A stretch of DNA of 9,719 bases from Oscillibacter sp. CAG:241 (GTDB lineage: Bacteria > Bacillota > Clostridia > Oscillospirales > Oscillospiraceae), in NCBI GenBank assembly GCA_000435975.1, contig FR884082.1, positions 1-9,719 on the forward strand. The letters run 5' to 3'. Position 1 is the stretch's first letter. Each line of letters opens with the position of its first letter. The notes beneath the pieces were generated by a model. That model made no database searches. It saw only the letters and a program-made list of their open reading frames with translations, and had not been told where the DNA came from. This document shows positions 1 to 6,063 of the stretch, piece by piece. The position numbers and the translations under genes were made by a program.

Positions 1-29
1 GCGGCCTGACCAGAGAATGGTCAGGCCGC
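1..29 (-). terminator. Hairpin after the permease gene, probable terminator
   Basis: A perfect inverted repeat has a 12-bp GC-rich stem (1-12 with 18-29) and a 5-nt loop. It begins 14 nt past the permease stop codon (44-46) and is preceded on the minus strand by an A-rich tract (about 34-41). The window ends at the hairpin, so the minus-strand T-run cannot be seen. On the plus strand a run of Ts follows a few bases beyond the stem, so it could act in both directions and may also serve a convergent gene outside the window. Confidence 0.6.
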
Positions 30-43
30 CGCTTATTTTTTCG

Positions 44-2100
44 TTATCCCGCCTTTCGGATGCCCCGCCGTGCGGTGGATACGCTGACCAGGGCAATCAC
101 CGCCAGTGCAATGGCCAGGGCCCCGGCGCACAGGGCCGCCGTCTGCCACGGGGACACGGACATGGCGAGCTCCGAGCCGGTCAGCTCCTGTAATTTACCG
201 ATGGCCCAGGACATGCCCGGGATGCTGACGGCCAGCGCGATCACCGTTCCGATAACCGCCACGGCGGCGGAGGACAGCCAGATGCTCCCGGTAATATCCC
301 GCTTCACCGTGCCCAGGGTCCACATCCGCAGGGCGGTTTTGCCCTCCTGCAGGGGGAACAGCACGCAGTAGGCCGCCAGGACCACCACCCACAGGGCCAG
401 CCCCACCCAGAGCACCGTCCGGGAGACTCTGGTGTAGCCGTCCAGGCTCTCCACGATGTCGCTGTACCCCGGTCATAGTAAGTCACCGTGCCGCCCAGGT
501 CGTTTTCCTCCAGCCGGGCCTCCATCCGGTCAATGGTACCGTTTTGCAGAATCAGGCTGGACCACACGCCGCAGCTGCCGGTTACCGTCCGGCAGGTGAC
601 ACTTTTCTCCGGCGCAAACACACTGTTGGGGGTAAAGCTGGTAGGGGTAGTCACCCACTCGCTGCTTTGGCGGTACAGACCGATGATGGTGTACTCCGTC
701 TCCTGCCGGAAGCCCTCCTGGGTCACGAACACAGACGCCCGAGGATTGCAGGACTCCTGAACCCGGGCATAGATCGGAGGAAGCCCCGGGTCGTCCTCAT
801 ACAGGGACAGCGGCAGAACGTCCCCCACGTTCAGGCCGTTTTCCCGGGCCAGGGACTCGGAAATCAGGCACACCGCCGCCCCGGAGTCATACTCCTGCTG
901 GAAGAAGCTGCGGCCTTGGGTGACCATGGCGTTCCCGTTGGCAAACTCCGCCAGGCCCTCTAACTTTTCCACCGTCAGCACCGGCGCGCTGTGGTTGGTG
1001 ACGTCCAGTGCTTTCAGGGCCGTCTGCCAGGCCGACGTGCTGTCGATGATCTCTCGGGCGGTGACGCCCTCCGGAAGCTCCTGGATGGACGGCAGGTCAT
1101 AGCGGCCATAGTCCACCGTCTGCATCGTCCACAGGCCGGAATCCCCGTCCGGGGCCAGTGTTTCCAGCGGTCCGGAATACCGGACCACGTTGGTGCGCAG
1201 GTGGTCCGCCGCGTTCATGGACAGGTTGAACACCTCCGCCCCGGTGGTGGGGTCCCGATAACCCGGGGCATCCGGGGGCAGCTCCCGAAGCGTCTCGTCT
1301 AAAACCTGCTCCTCCTGGCGGGTTCGCTGGTCATAGCGGATCAGGTTGTTCTCAATGTCCAGGGACCAGGGGTCCAGCCGGACGTTGGTGTCCCACAGAA
1401 TTTCGGCGGCGATCCCGCATCGCTCCTCCCACTCCGTGTCGTCATAGGTGCAGGCCAGCAGCAGATATCGTTTTCCCGCCTCCGGCCGCACGGGAACGTC
1501 CCCATCGCCGTAATACTGGGTGAAGCGGATATCCGTCTGCCATCCGGTGGGGTCCCGCAGCCCCTGCTGCAGGCCGTACACGCCCAGCACCTGCCCGGAT
1601 ATGGACCACACTGACTCGGAGTAGGACGCCCCCTCCTGGGGCGGGTCTTGGCGCTCCTGGACCTCTGCCGCCAGAACCTCCAGGATGAAGTATGTATAGG
1701 GGGCGTCCGGGGCGGAATCCATTGTCTCGCCGCCATCGTAGCTGCGGAAATTGTACAGATCCAGCAGCGGGTTCAGGCCGGGGCTGTACCCGCTGACCAG
1801 GCCCACCCTGGGCCGGGAACGGATGATACTCCAGTTCTGCTGTTCCGGCTGTTCCAGGAACCGGGCCGCTTCCCATGCGGCGGAAGCACTTGCGAGGGAT
1901 GGGTCAGAATCCCCCGTCGGCTCGTCCCCGCCGGTGACCACCGCCACGGTGGTGTAGGTCGCCTCCACCCCGGCCCGGGTCCGGGACGCCGCCCAGAACT
2001 GGCCCCCGGACAGGGCCAAGATCACCCCCGCCAGGGCCAGCAATAAAGCGCCAAAGGCCGCTTTCACCGGCCGCCGGGTCAGTTGGGTCATGGGATTCAT
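44..2100 (-). pseudogene. FtsX/MacB-type ABC transporter permease, frameshifted
   Basis: This looks like an ABC transporter permease subunit with one N-terminal membrane segment (residues about 13-36), a very large extracytoplasmic domain (about 40-545) and three C-terminal membrane segments (about 562-584, 605-630, 647-672), the FtsX/MacB layout. MacB-like signatures are visible near residues 374-400 (VEKLEGLAEF, then TQGRSFF) and 410-433 (LISESLARENGLNVGD). The reading frame breaks at the CCGGGG run at 467-472. Upstream, codons 1-544 run in one frame and then decay into out-of-frame Trp/Arg/Pro-rich sequence to a stop at 304. The true C-terminus (LDGYTRVSRTVLWVG...) lies in another frame ending at 44-46. 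Adding one base restores about 685 residues. The ATG at 2098-2100 is chosen because AAAGGAG sits 8 nt upstream; a TTG at 2118 overlaps that site. No ATPase partner is in the window. It could be a true pseudogene, a sequencing or assembly error, or a recoded gene. The substrate is unknown. Confidence 0.82.
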
Positions 2101-2108
2101 GGAAAAAA

Positions 2109-2661
2109 CTCCTTTCAAATTTGCCGACTGGGTATAACGATGTCAGGAAAATTCTCTATTATCGCTCTCTCCCAGGATTTTTATTCAACCATCAGGGCAG
2201 GCTCAAGAGACTGGTATTCACGGCAGCCAGAAGACGTGCAACCGGTAAGTCCCGCACTCAATATCTCCACAGCATGTTGACACAGTCCGCAGTTCTTCTG
2301 CTTTGTATAGTGATGCTTTGCTGGATTTACGGCACCGTGATTTGAAGAATATGTATTGTAGTAATTACTGTGCCCTTCGTCATAACTACTCGGGGCGAGA
2401 ACTAGATAATCTCGTCCGCAAGTGTTGCACCTCATTTGCCTATATAACGTTACCTTATGAACGTCAGTATTAACAAAAGAGTATTTTTTTACATCCTTGA
2501 CGTAGTATCCGCTACATGTGTGGCTACCAAATTCGACTACCTCTGTTGCGCACACGGGAATCACCAGGAAAATGGACATAACCAATGCCAAAGTTAGTCC
2601 AAGGAGCGTTCTTACCATCTTTTTCATGACGGAGTTTGCTCCTTTCAAACATTTATTGCCG
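2109..2661. repeat. Imperfect direct repeat bracketing the secreted-protein gene
   Basis: The 11-base string CTCCTTTCAAA (plus strand) occurs at 2109-2119 and again at 2639-2649. Each copy is followed shortly by TTGCCG (2121-2126 and 2656-2661), with the second copy carrying five extra bases. Each copy contains the ribosome binding site of the gene that follows on the minus strand: the permease for the first and the secreted protein for the second. Part of the match is therefore Shine-Dalgarno conservation. The additional shared TTTG and CGGCAA bases may mark duplication or insertion around the small gene. Confidence 0.4.
2181..2627 (-). CDS. Secreted cysteine-rich protein of unknown function
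   Basis: I do not recognise a family. The 148-residue product has a clear Sec signal peptide: basic MKKMVRT, a hydrophobic core at about 8-24, and a likely signal peptidase I site after V-C-A at 25-27. It is not a lipobox, because the residue before Cys26 is Val. The mature part of about 121 residues has seven cysteines (38, 67, 70, 113, 116, 130, 135), including CNTC and CGLC pairs, and histidines at 36, 57, 86, 97, 105, 106 and 118. This suggests a zinc-ribbon-like or disulfide-stabilised fold. The ATG at 2625-2627 is chosen because the signal peptide begins there and AAAGGAG lies about 11 nt upstream; an in-frame TTG at 2648 overlaps that site. Base composition is far lower in G+C (hand counts 24/60 at 2341-2400 and 21/60 at 2461-2520) than the flanking genes, which suggests acquisition by transfer. 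It is probably co-transcribed with the permease, which starts 80 nt beyond its stop, so a functional link is possible but unproven. Confidence 0.75.
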   Translation of the reverse strand: MKKMVRTLLGLTLALVMSIFLVIPVCATEVVEFGSHTCSGYYVKDVKKYSFVNTDVHKVTLYRQMRCNTCGRDYLVLAPSSYDEGHSNYYNTYSSNHGAVNPAKHHYTKQKNCGLCQHAVEILSAGLTGCTSSGCREYQSLEPALMVE

Positions 2662-2663
2662 GG

Positions 2664-2708
2664 TTACGGACTGTGGATAAAAACCTTCACCGCATAGGCA
2701 TCACCTCC
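2664..2708 (-). other. Leader with strong orphan Shine-Dalgarno and mini-ORFs
   Basis: Within the roughly 100-nt leader of the secreted-protein gene lies GGAGG (2704-2708), 8 nt before an ATG (2693-2695) that reads only Met-Arg-stop. The same frame has an ATG two codons earlier (Met-Pro-Met-Arg-stop). An overlapping GTG at 2688-2690 would give an 8-residue peptide ending at 2664. A ribosome binding site this strong without a real gene behind it is unusual. It may be a leader-peptide control element or the remnant of a small gene. No intrinsic terminator is visible in the leader. Confidence 0.4.
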
Positions 2709-2712
2709 AAGC

Positions 2713-2750
2713 TTATGTATCATAAACCAATTTCAGTCTATCATACATAA
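2713..2750. repeat. Inverted repeat overlapping the promoter, possible operator
   Basis: Arms of 12 bases at 2713-2724 and 2739-2750 are reverse complements with one mismatch (11 of 12; core TTATGTAT / ATACATAA) and are separated by 14 bases. One arm lies in the -35/-10 spacer and touches the -10 box. The other lies just downstream of the expected transcription start. This placement fits a repressor operator. A hairpin in the 5' end of the transcript is less likely, because one arm would lie upstream of the start site. Confidence 0.5.
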
Positions 2751-2763
2751 TTCGCTCTGTCAA
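2735..2763 (-). promoter_or_regulatory. Sigma-A type promoter for the secreted protein / permease unit
   Basis: On the minus strand a consensus -35 box TTGACA (2758-2763) is followed by a 17-nt spacer and TAGACT (2735-2740), which matches four of six bases of TATAAT. A TG one base upstream of the -10 box gives an extended -10 motif. Transcription should start near 2728, leaving about 100 nt before the ATG at 2627. The box lies downstream of the rplQ terminator, so this unit has its own expression. Confidence 0.75.
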
Positions 2764-2784
2764 GGGGATGGAGGCGAAGAAGGC

Positions 2785-2838
2785 GCAAAAATGAGCTCTT
2801 TTGTATGGCGGCTGTGCCATACAAAAGAGCTCATTTGC
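2785..2838 (-). terminator. Intrinsic terminator of the spc-alpha operon
   Basis: A perfect 20-bp inverted repeat (2789-2808 with 2817-2836), extendable by one C-G pair, has a small loop. On the minus strand it ends in a TTTTT tract (2787-2791) and starts 14 nt after the rplQ stop. The stem is unusually long for an intrinsic terminator and has an A-rich 5' flank. On the plus strand the trailing T-run is shorter, so termination in that direction should be weaker. Confidence 0.9.
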
Positions 2839-2850
2839 AGCTTGGGATTT

Positions 2851-3195
2851 TTACTTCACCAGTTCGATGATGGCGGTCTCGGCAGCATCGCCGCGGCGGA
2901 TGCCGGTGCGGATGATGCGGGTGTAGCCGCCGTTGCGCTCGGCATATTCAGGAGCGATCTCCTTGAACAGCTTGTGGGCGACGGTCTCTCTGGTAATGAA
3001 GCTCAGCGCCTGACGATAGGCAGCCAGATCACCCTTCTTGCCCAGGGTAATCATCTTTTCAGCCAGGGGCTTGATCTCCTTGGCGCGGGTGACGGTGGTC
3101 TCCATCCGGCCATTGTCCAGGAAATCGGTGACCTGCTGACGGAGCATCGCCATACGCTGATCGGTAGTCTTACCGAGCTTACGAGTTCCGGGCAT
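2851..3195 (-). CDS. rplQ: 50S ribosomal protein L17
   Basis: This is a large-subunit protein that binds 23S rRNA and is the last gene of the alpha operon. The product is 114 residues, typical of the short bacterial L17 core (about 113-120 in Firmicutes). Recognisable features are the basic N-terminus with KLGKTTDQRMAMLRQQ, the central VTRAKEIKPLAEKMITLGKK helix and the C-terminal NGGYTRIIRTGIRRGDAAETAIIEL block. AAGGAGG lies 8 nt before the ATG (3193-3195). It follows rpoA by 40 nt and is closed by the strong terminator 14 nt downstream. The L17 fold is complete and there is no sign of damage. Confidence 0.98.
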   Translation of the reverse strand: MPGTRKLGKTTDQRMAMLRQQVTDFLDNGRMETTVTRAKEIKPLAEKMITLGKKGDLAAYRQALSFITRETVAHKLFKEIAPEYAERNGGYTRIIRTGIRRGDAAETAIIELVK

Positions 3196-3235
3196 TTCAG
3201 TTTCCTCCTTGTAAGGATATGCGCACAGAGGCGCG

Positions 3236-4189
3236 TTAGTTGTTCTCTTCGTCGGCCAGGGACAGGCCCATTGCCTCCAGCTTGCCGATGACCTCCTCCA
3301 GGGACTTGCGGCCCAGGTTGCGCACCTTCATCATCTCGTCCTCGGTTTTGGAGATCAGATCCGCCACCGTGTTGATGTTGGCGCGCTTGAGGCAGTTAAA
3401 GCTGCGGACGGACAGGTCCAGCTCTTCGATGGTCATATCCAGCACCGTGCTCTGGGGATCCGCGGACTTCTCCACCACGGTGGGGCGGCCGTCCAGGGTA
3501 TCGGACAGATCGGTGAACAGGGCAAAGTGATCGCACAGGATCTTGGCGCCCAGGGATACGGCGTCGCGGGCGGAAATCGTGGAATCCGTCCAGACCTCCA
3601 GCGTCAGCTTGTCGAAGTCGCTCATGCTGCCGACGCGGGTGTTTTCCACCGTGTAATTCACCTTATACACGGGGGTATAGATGGAGTCGATGGGGATCAC
3701 GCCGATGACGCCGGGGCGCTGGGCCTTGTTCCGGTCGGCGGACACATAGCCGCGGCCGTGGCTCAGGGTGATTTCCATGCTCAGGGTGGCACCCACATCC
3801 AGGGTAGCCAGGTGCAGCTCGGGGTTCAGGACCTCGACTTCACCGTCGCTCTTGATGTCGCCGGCCGTCACCTCGCAGGGACCAGTCGCCTCAATATAGA
3901 CGGTCTTGGTGCCCTCGCAGTGCAGCTTGGTCAGCAGACTCTTCACGTTCAGAACGATCTCGGTCACGTCCTCTTTCACACCGGGGATGGTGGAAAACTC
4001 GTGCTGCACACCGGCGATCTTGATGCTGGTGGCCGCCGTGCCGGGCAAAGAGGAGAGCATGATGCGCCGCAGCGCATTGCCCAGGGTCGTTCCGTAACCG
4101 CGCTCCAGGGGTTCGATCACATATTTTCCATAGGAAGCATCGCCGGGCGTTTCGATACACTCGATCTGGGGCTTCTCAATTTCGATCAT
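3236..4189 (-). CDS. rpoA: DNA-directed RNA polymerase alpha subunit
   Basis: The alpha subunit dimerises to nucleate assembly of RNA polymerase, and its C-terminal domain contacts UP elements and activators. The 317-residue length is normal. The N-terminal domain (about 1-230) shows the GYGTTLGNALRRIMLSSLPG assembly motif at 31-50 and the HGRGYV segment at 144-149. After a linker, the C-terminal domain (about 250-310) has LDLSVRSFNCLKRANI, with Arg262 and Asn265 matching the DNA-contacting Arg265 and Asn268 of E. coli, then the helix-hairpin-helix around VRNLGRKSLEEV. The ATG at 4187-4189 has AAGGAGGG 6 nt upstream. It is preceded by an 84-nt gap after rpsD holding two hairpins, the longest gap in the ribosomal block, which could let its level be tuned separately from the ribosomal genes. 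Confidence 0.99.
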   Translation of the reverse strand: MIEIEKPQIECIETPGDASYGKYVIEPLERGYGTTLGNALRRIMLSSLPGTAATSIKIAGVQHEFSTIPGVKEDVTEIVLNVKSLLTKLHCEGTKTVYIEATGPCEVTAGDIKSDGEVEVLNPELHLATLDVGATLSMEITLSHGRGYVSADRNKAQRPGVIGVIPIDSIYTPVYKVNYTVENTRVGSMSDFDKLTLEVWTDSTISARDAVSLGAKILCDHFALFTDLSDTLDGRPTVVEKSADPQSTVLDMTIEELDLSVRSFNCLKRANINTVADLISKTEDEMMKVRNLGRKSLEEVIGKLEAMGLSLADEENN

Positions 4190-4216
4190 GCAGTACCCTC
4201 CTTCATTCTCGTTACG

Positions 4217-4234
4217 GCGCGGACACGTCCGCGC
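4217..4234 (-). repeat. GC-rich hairpin upstream of rpoA
   Basis: The 18-base perfect palindrome GCGCGGACACGTCCGCGC can form a 7-bp stem with a 4-nt loop in the transcript. It lies a short distance upstream of the rpoA ribosome binding site. The bases following it on the minus strand are not a T-run, so it is not a standard terminator. It could be an RNA processing or stabilising element, or a protein-binding site. Confidence 0.6.
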
Positions 4235-4258
4235 TTACTTGGATTCCTTTGCTTTATG

Positions 4259-4272
4259 AGGGTCTCGACCCT
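4259..4272 (-). repeat. Short hairpin immediately after rpsD
   Basis: AGGGTC and GACCCT (arms 4259-4264 and 4267-4272) form a 5-6 bp stem with a tiny loop, beginning one base past the rpsD stop codon (4274-4276). There is no T-run after it on the minus strand. Together with the hairpin at 4217-4234 it makes a tandem-hairpin spacer between rpsD and rpoA. Confidence 0.45.
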
Positions 4273-4273
4273 A

Positions 4274-4876
4274 TTACTTGGAGTACAACTCGACGATGAG
4301 GTGTTCCTCGATGGGCATATCAATGTCCTCGCGGGCGGGCAGCTTGGTGACGGTGCCCTTCAGGGCGTTCTTGTCACGCTCCAGCCACTGGGGGACGGTG
4401 ACCAGCGGGGCATCCTCGCCGGTCAGGCGCTTGAAGGCCACGGAGGAGCGGCTGCTCTCGCGGACCTCGATGACATCGCCAACGCGAACCAGATAGGAAG
4501 GAATGTTCACCTTCTGGCCGTTGACGGTGAAATGCGCGTGGTTCACCAGCTGACGGGCCTCGCGGCGGGTCATGGCAAAGCCCAGACGATACACCACGTT
4601 GTCCAGGCGGCGCTCCACCAGGGTCAGCAGGTTCTCGCCGGTCTTGCCGGGCATACGGGAAGCCTTCTCATAGTACATATGGAACTGCTTCTCCAGGATA
4701 CCGTAGACGAACTTCACCTTCTGCTTCTCGTTGAGCTGGATGGCATACTCGCTCTTCTTCTTTCTCATCTGGCCGCCGGGGTTGCGCTTGGTCTCCTTCT
4801 TGGAGTAACCCATGACGGTAGGAGAAATGCCCAGCGCCTTGCAGCGCTTGGCGATAGGCTGCATATTCTTAGCCAT
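4274..4876 (-). CDS. rpsD: 30S ribosomal protein S4
   Basis: S4 is a primary 16S rRNA binding protein that starts assembly of the 30S body; in several bacteria it also represses its own operon. The 200-residue product carries the S4 RNA-binding domain at about 88-150 (ERRLDNVVYRLGFAMTRREARQLVNH, then GQKVNIPSYLVRVGDVIEV). The N-terminus (MAKNMQPIAKRCKALGIS) lacks the paired-cysteine zinc motif, so it is a zinc-free form. The ATG at 4874-4876 is chosen because homology begins there; AAGGAGG lies 12 nt upstream, and an upstream in-frame start near 4933 would run into rpsK. It follows rpsK by 26 nt. Placement between rpsK and rpoA is typical of Clostridia and of E. coli but not of Bacillus subtilis. 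Confidence 0.97.
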   Translation of the reverse strand: MAKNMQPIAKRCKALGISPTVMGYSKKETKRNPGGQMRKKKSEYAIQLNEKQKVKFVYGILEKQFHMYYEKASRMPGKTGENLLTLVERRLDNVVYRLGFAMTRREARQLVNHAHFTVNGQKVNIPSYLVRVGDVIEVRESSRSSVAFKRLTGEDAPLVTVPQWLERDKNALKGTVTKLPAREDIDMPIEEHLIVELYSK

Positions 4877-4902
4877 ATTCTTACTTATCCTCCTTGTTCC
4901 GA

Positions 4903-5304
4903 TTACACACGCCGACGCTTGGGGGGACGGCAACCATTGTGGGGGATGGGCGTGACGTCCTTGATCATGGTCACTTCCAGACCCACGGCCTGCAGGGCGC
5001 GGATGGCGGCCTCACGACCCTGGCCAGGGCCCTTGACGAAAACCTCAACGGTCTTCAGGCCATGCTCCATGGCGGCCTTGGCGGCGGTCTCGGCGGCGCT
5101 CTGTGCGGCGAAGGGGGTGGACTTCTTGCTGCCGCGGAAGCCCAGGCCGCCGGAGGAAGCCCAGGACAGTGCGTTGCCCTGGCTATCGGTCACGGTGACC
5201 ATGGTGTTGTTGAAGGAAGAACGGATATGGACCTGGCCCTTTTCGACGTTCTTCTTCTCACGGCGGCGGCGGATGACCTTCTTACCGGTCTTAGGATTAG
5301 CCAT
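4903..5304 (-). CDS. rpsK: 30S ribosomal protein S11
   Basis: S11 lies on the platform of the small subunit near the mRNA exit and contacts 16S rRNA. The 133-residue product is of usual length. It has a basic N-terminal tail (KKVIRRRREKKNV), the core beginning GQVHIRSSFNNTMVTVTD, the conserved SSGGLGFRGSKKSTPFAAQ block, VFVKGPGQGREAAIRAL, and the C-terminal DVTPIPHNGCRPPKRRRV. The ATG at 5302-5304 has AAGGAGGG about 10 nt upstream. It is 16 nt after rpsM and is part of the same transcript. Confidence 0.99.
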   Translation of the reverse strand: MANPKTGKKVIRRRREKKNVEKGQVHIRSSFNNTMVTVTDSQGNALSWASSGGLGFRGSKKSTPFAAQSAAETAAKAAMEHGLKTVEVFVKGPGQGREAAIRALQAVGLEVTMIKDVTPIPHNGCRPPKRRRV

Positions 5305-5320
5305 ATTCTATCTTCCCTCC

Positions 5321-5689
5321 TTACTTCTTCTTGTTGGCGATGGTCTTTTTGGGGCCCTTGCGGGTGCGGGCGTTGGTCTTGCTGCGCTGGCCGCGCACGG
5401 GCAGGCCGCGGCGATGACGGGTGCCGCGGTAGCAGCCGATCTCGGTCAGCCGCTTGATATCCAGGGCAACCTGACGGCGCAGGTCGCCTTCCACCACGTA
5501 GCTCTGGTCGATGGCTTCACGAAGCTTGGCTTCGTCGGCCTCGGTCAGATCCTTGACGCGGGTGTCGGGGTTGATCCCAGTCTGCGCCAGGATGTCCTGG
5601 GCGCTCTTTCTGCCAATACCGTAGATATAGGTCAAACCGATTTCGATTCGCTTATCCTTGGGCAGGTCAATACCGGCAATACGTGCCAT
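5321..5689 (-). CDS. rpsM: 30S ribosomal protein S13
   Basis: S13 sits in the head of the 30S subunit and contacts the P-site tRNA and, through inter-subunit bridges, protein L5. The 122-residue product shows the N-terminal MARIAGIDLPKDKRIEIGLTYIYGIG helix-turn-helix region, a central coiled region, and the C-terminal signature GTRHRRGLPVRGQRSKTNARTRKG followed by a lysine-rich tail that reaches the tRNA. The ATG at 5687-5689 has GGAGG 11 nt upstream. It follows rpmJ by 25 nt, the standard alpha-operon order. Confidence 0.99.
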   Translation of the reverse strand: MARIAGIDLPKDKRIEIGLTYIYGIGRKSAQDILAQTGINPDTRVKDLTEADEAKLREAIDQSYVVEGDLRRQVALDIKRLTEIGCYRGTRHRRGLPVRGQRSKTNARTRKGPKKTIANKKK

Positions 5690-5714
5690 ACTTTAAAGCA
5701 CCTCCACTTTCTAC

Positions 5715-5828
5715 TTAGCCCTGACGCTGCTTGTGCTTGGGATTCTCGCAGATCACCATAACGCGACCTTTGCGGCGAATGATCTTGCACTTTTCGCACA
5801 TGGGCTTCACGGACGGTCTTACTTTCAT
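5715..5828 (-). CDS. rpmJ: 50S ribosomal protein L36
   Basis: This very small 37-residue gene translates as MKVRPSVKPMCEKCKIIRRK followed by GRVMVICENPKHKQRQG. It is the zinc-binding form of L36: Cys11, Cys14, Cys27 and His32 make the conserved C-C-C-H site. L36 is a late-assembling 23S rRNA binding protein. The ATG at 5826-5828 has AGGAGG 9 nt upstream, and TAA is at 5715-5717. It sits 13 nt after infA and 25 nt before rpsM, its canonical position. Identification is secure despite the size because length, ligands and context all match. Confidence 0.98.
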   Translation of the reverse strand: MKVRPSVKPMCEKCKIIRRKGRVMVICENPKHKQRQG

Positions 5829-5841
5829 GTCAATAAACCTC

Positions 5842-6060
5842 CTACTTACTACGCCAGGTAATCCGGCCGCGGGTCAGATCGTAAGGCGACATCTCCACTG
5901 TCACCTTGTCGCCGGGCAGAATCCTGATGAAATTCATTCTGAGCTTTCCGGAAATATGCGCTAAGATAGTGTGACCATTTCCAATGTCAACTTGGAATGT
6001 GGTGTTGGGCAGTGATTCAACCACCACTCCCTCAACTTCGATCATGTCGGATTTTGCCAA
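5842..6060 (-). CDS. infA: Translation initiation factor IF-1
   Basis: IF-1 is an OB-fold (S1-type) protein that binds the 30S A site during initiation. The 72-residue length is exactly typical. The conserved IEVEG start, the VDIGNGHTILAHISGKLRMN core and the PGDKVTVEMSPYDLTRGRITWR C-terminus are present. The start codon is TTG at 6058-6060. It is preferred because MAKSDMIEVEG matches the family N-terminus and AGGAGGG lies 7 nt upstream; the first in-frame ATG (6043-6045) would drop five residues and leave that site too far away. It follows the KOW gene by 3 nt, with the KOW stop codon lying between the ribosome binding site and the start. Confidence 0.98.
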   Translation of the reverse strand: MAKSDMIEVEGVVVESLPNTTFQVDIGNGHTILAHISGKLRMNFIRILPGDKVTVEMSPYDLTRGRITWRSK

Positions 6061-6063
6061 GTG

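Noticed and set aside
304..466. The Trp/Arg/Pro-rich C-terminal tail of the first permease frame
   Set aside because: This is out-of-frame translation after the frameshift. The true C-terminal membrane segments are in the other frame, ending at 44.
2101..2180. A separate promoter for the permease gene
   Set aside because: Fragments such as CTGACA and TTATAC on the minus strand do not pair at acceptable spacing, so co-transcription with the upstream gene is more likely.
2646..2648. TTG as start of the secreted-protein gene
   Set aside because: It overlaps the AAAGGAG ribosome binding site and would add seven residues ahead of a normal signal peptide. The ATG at 2625-2627 fits better.
3527..5761. 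A 744-codon open frame on the plus strand
   Set aside because: It lies fully antisense to rpoA, rpsD, rpsK, rpsM and the end of rpmJ. Long open antisense frames are expected in GC-rich, codon-biased genes, and the translation shows no recognisable domain.
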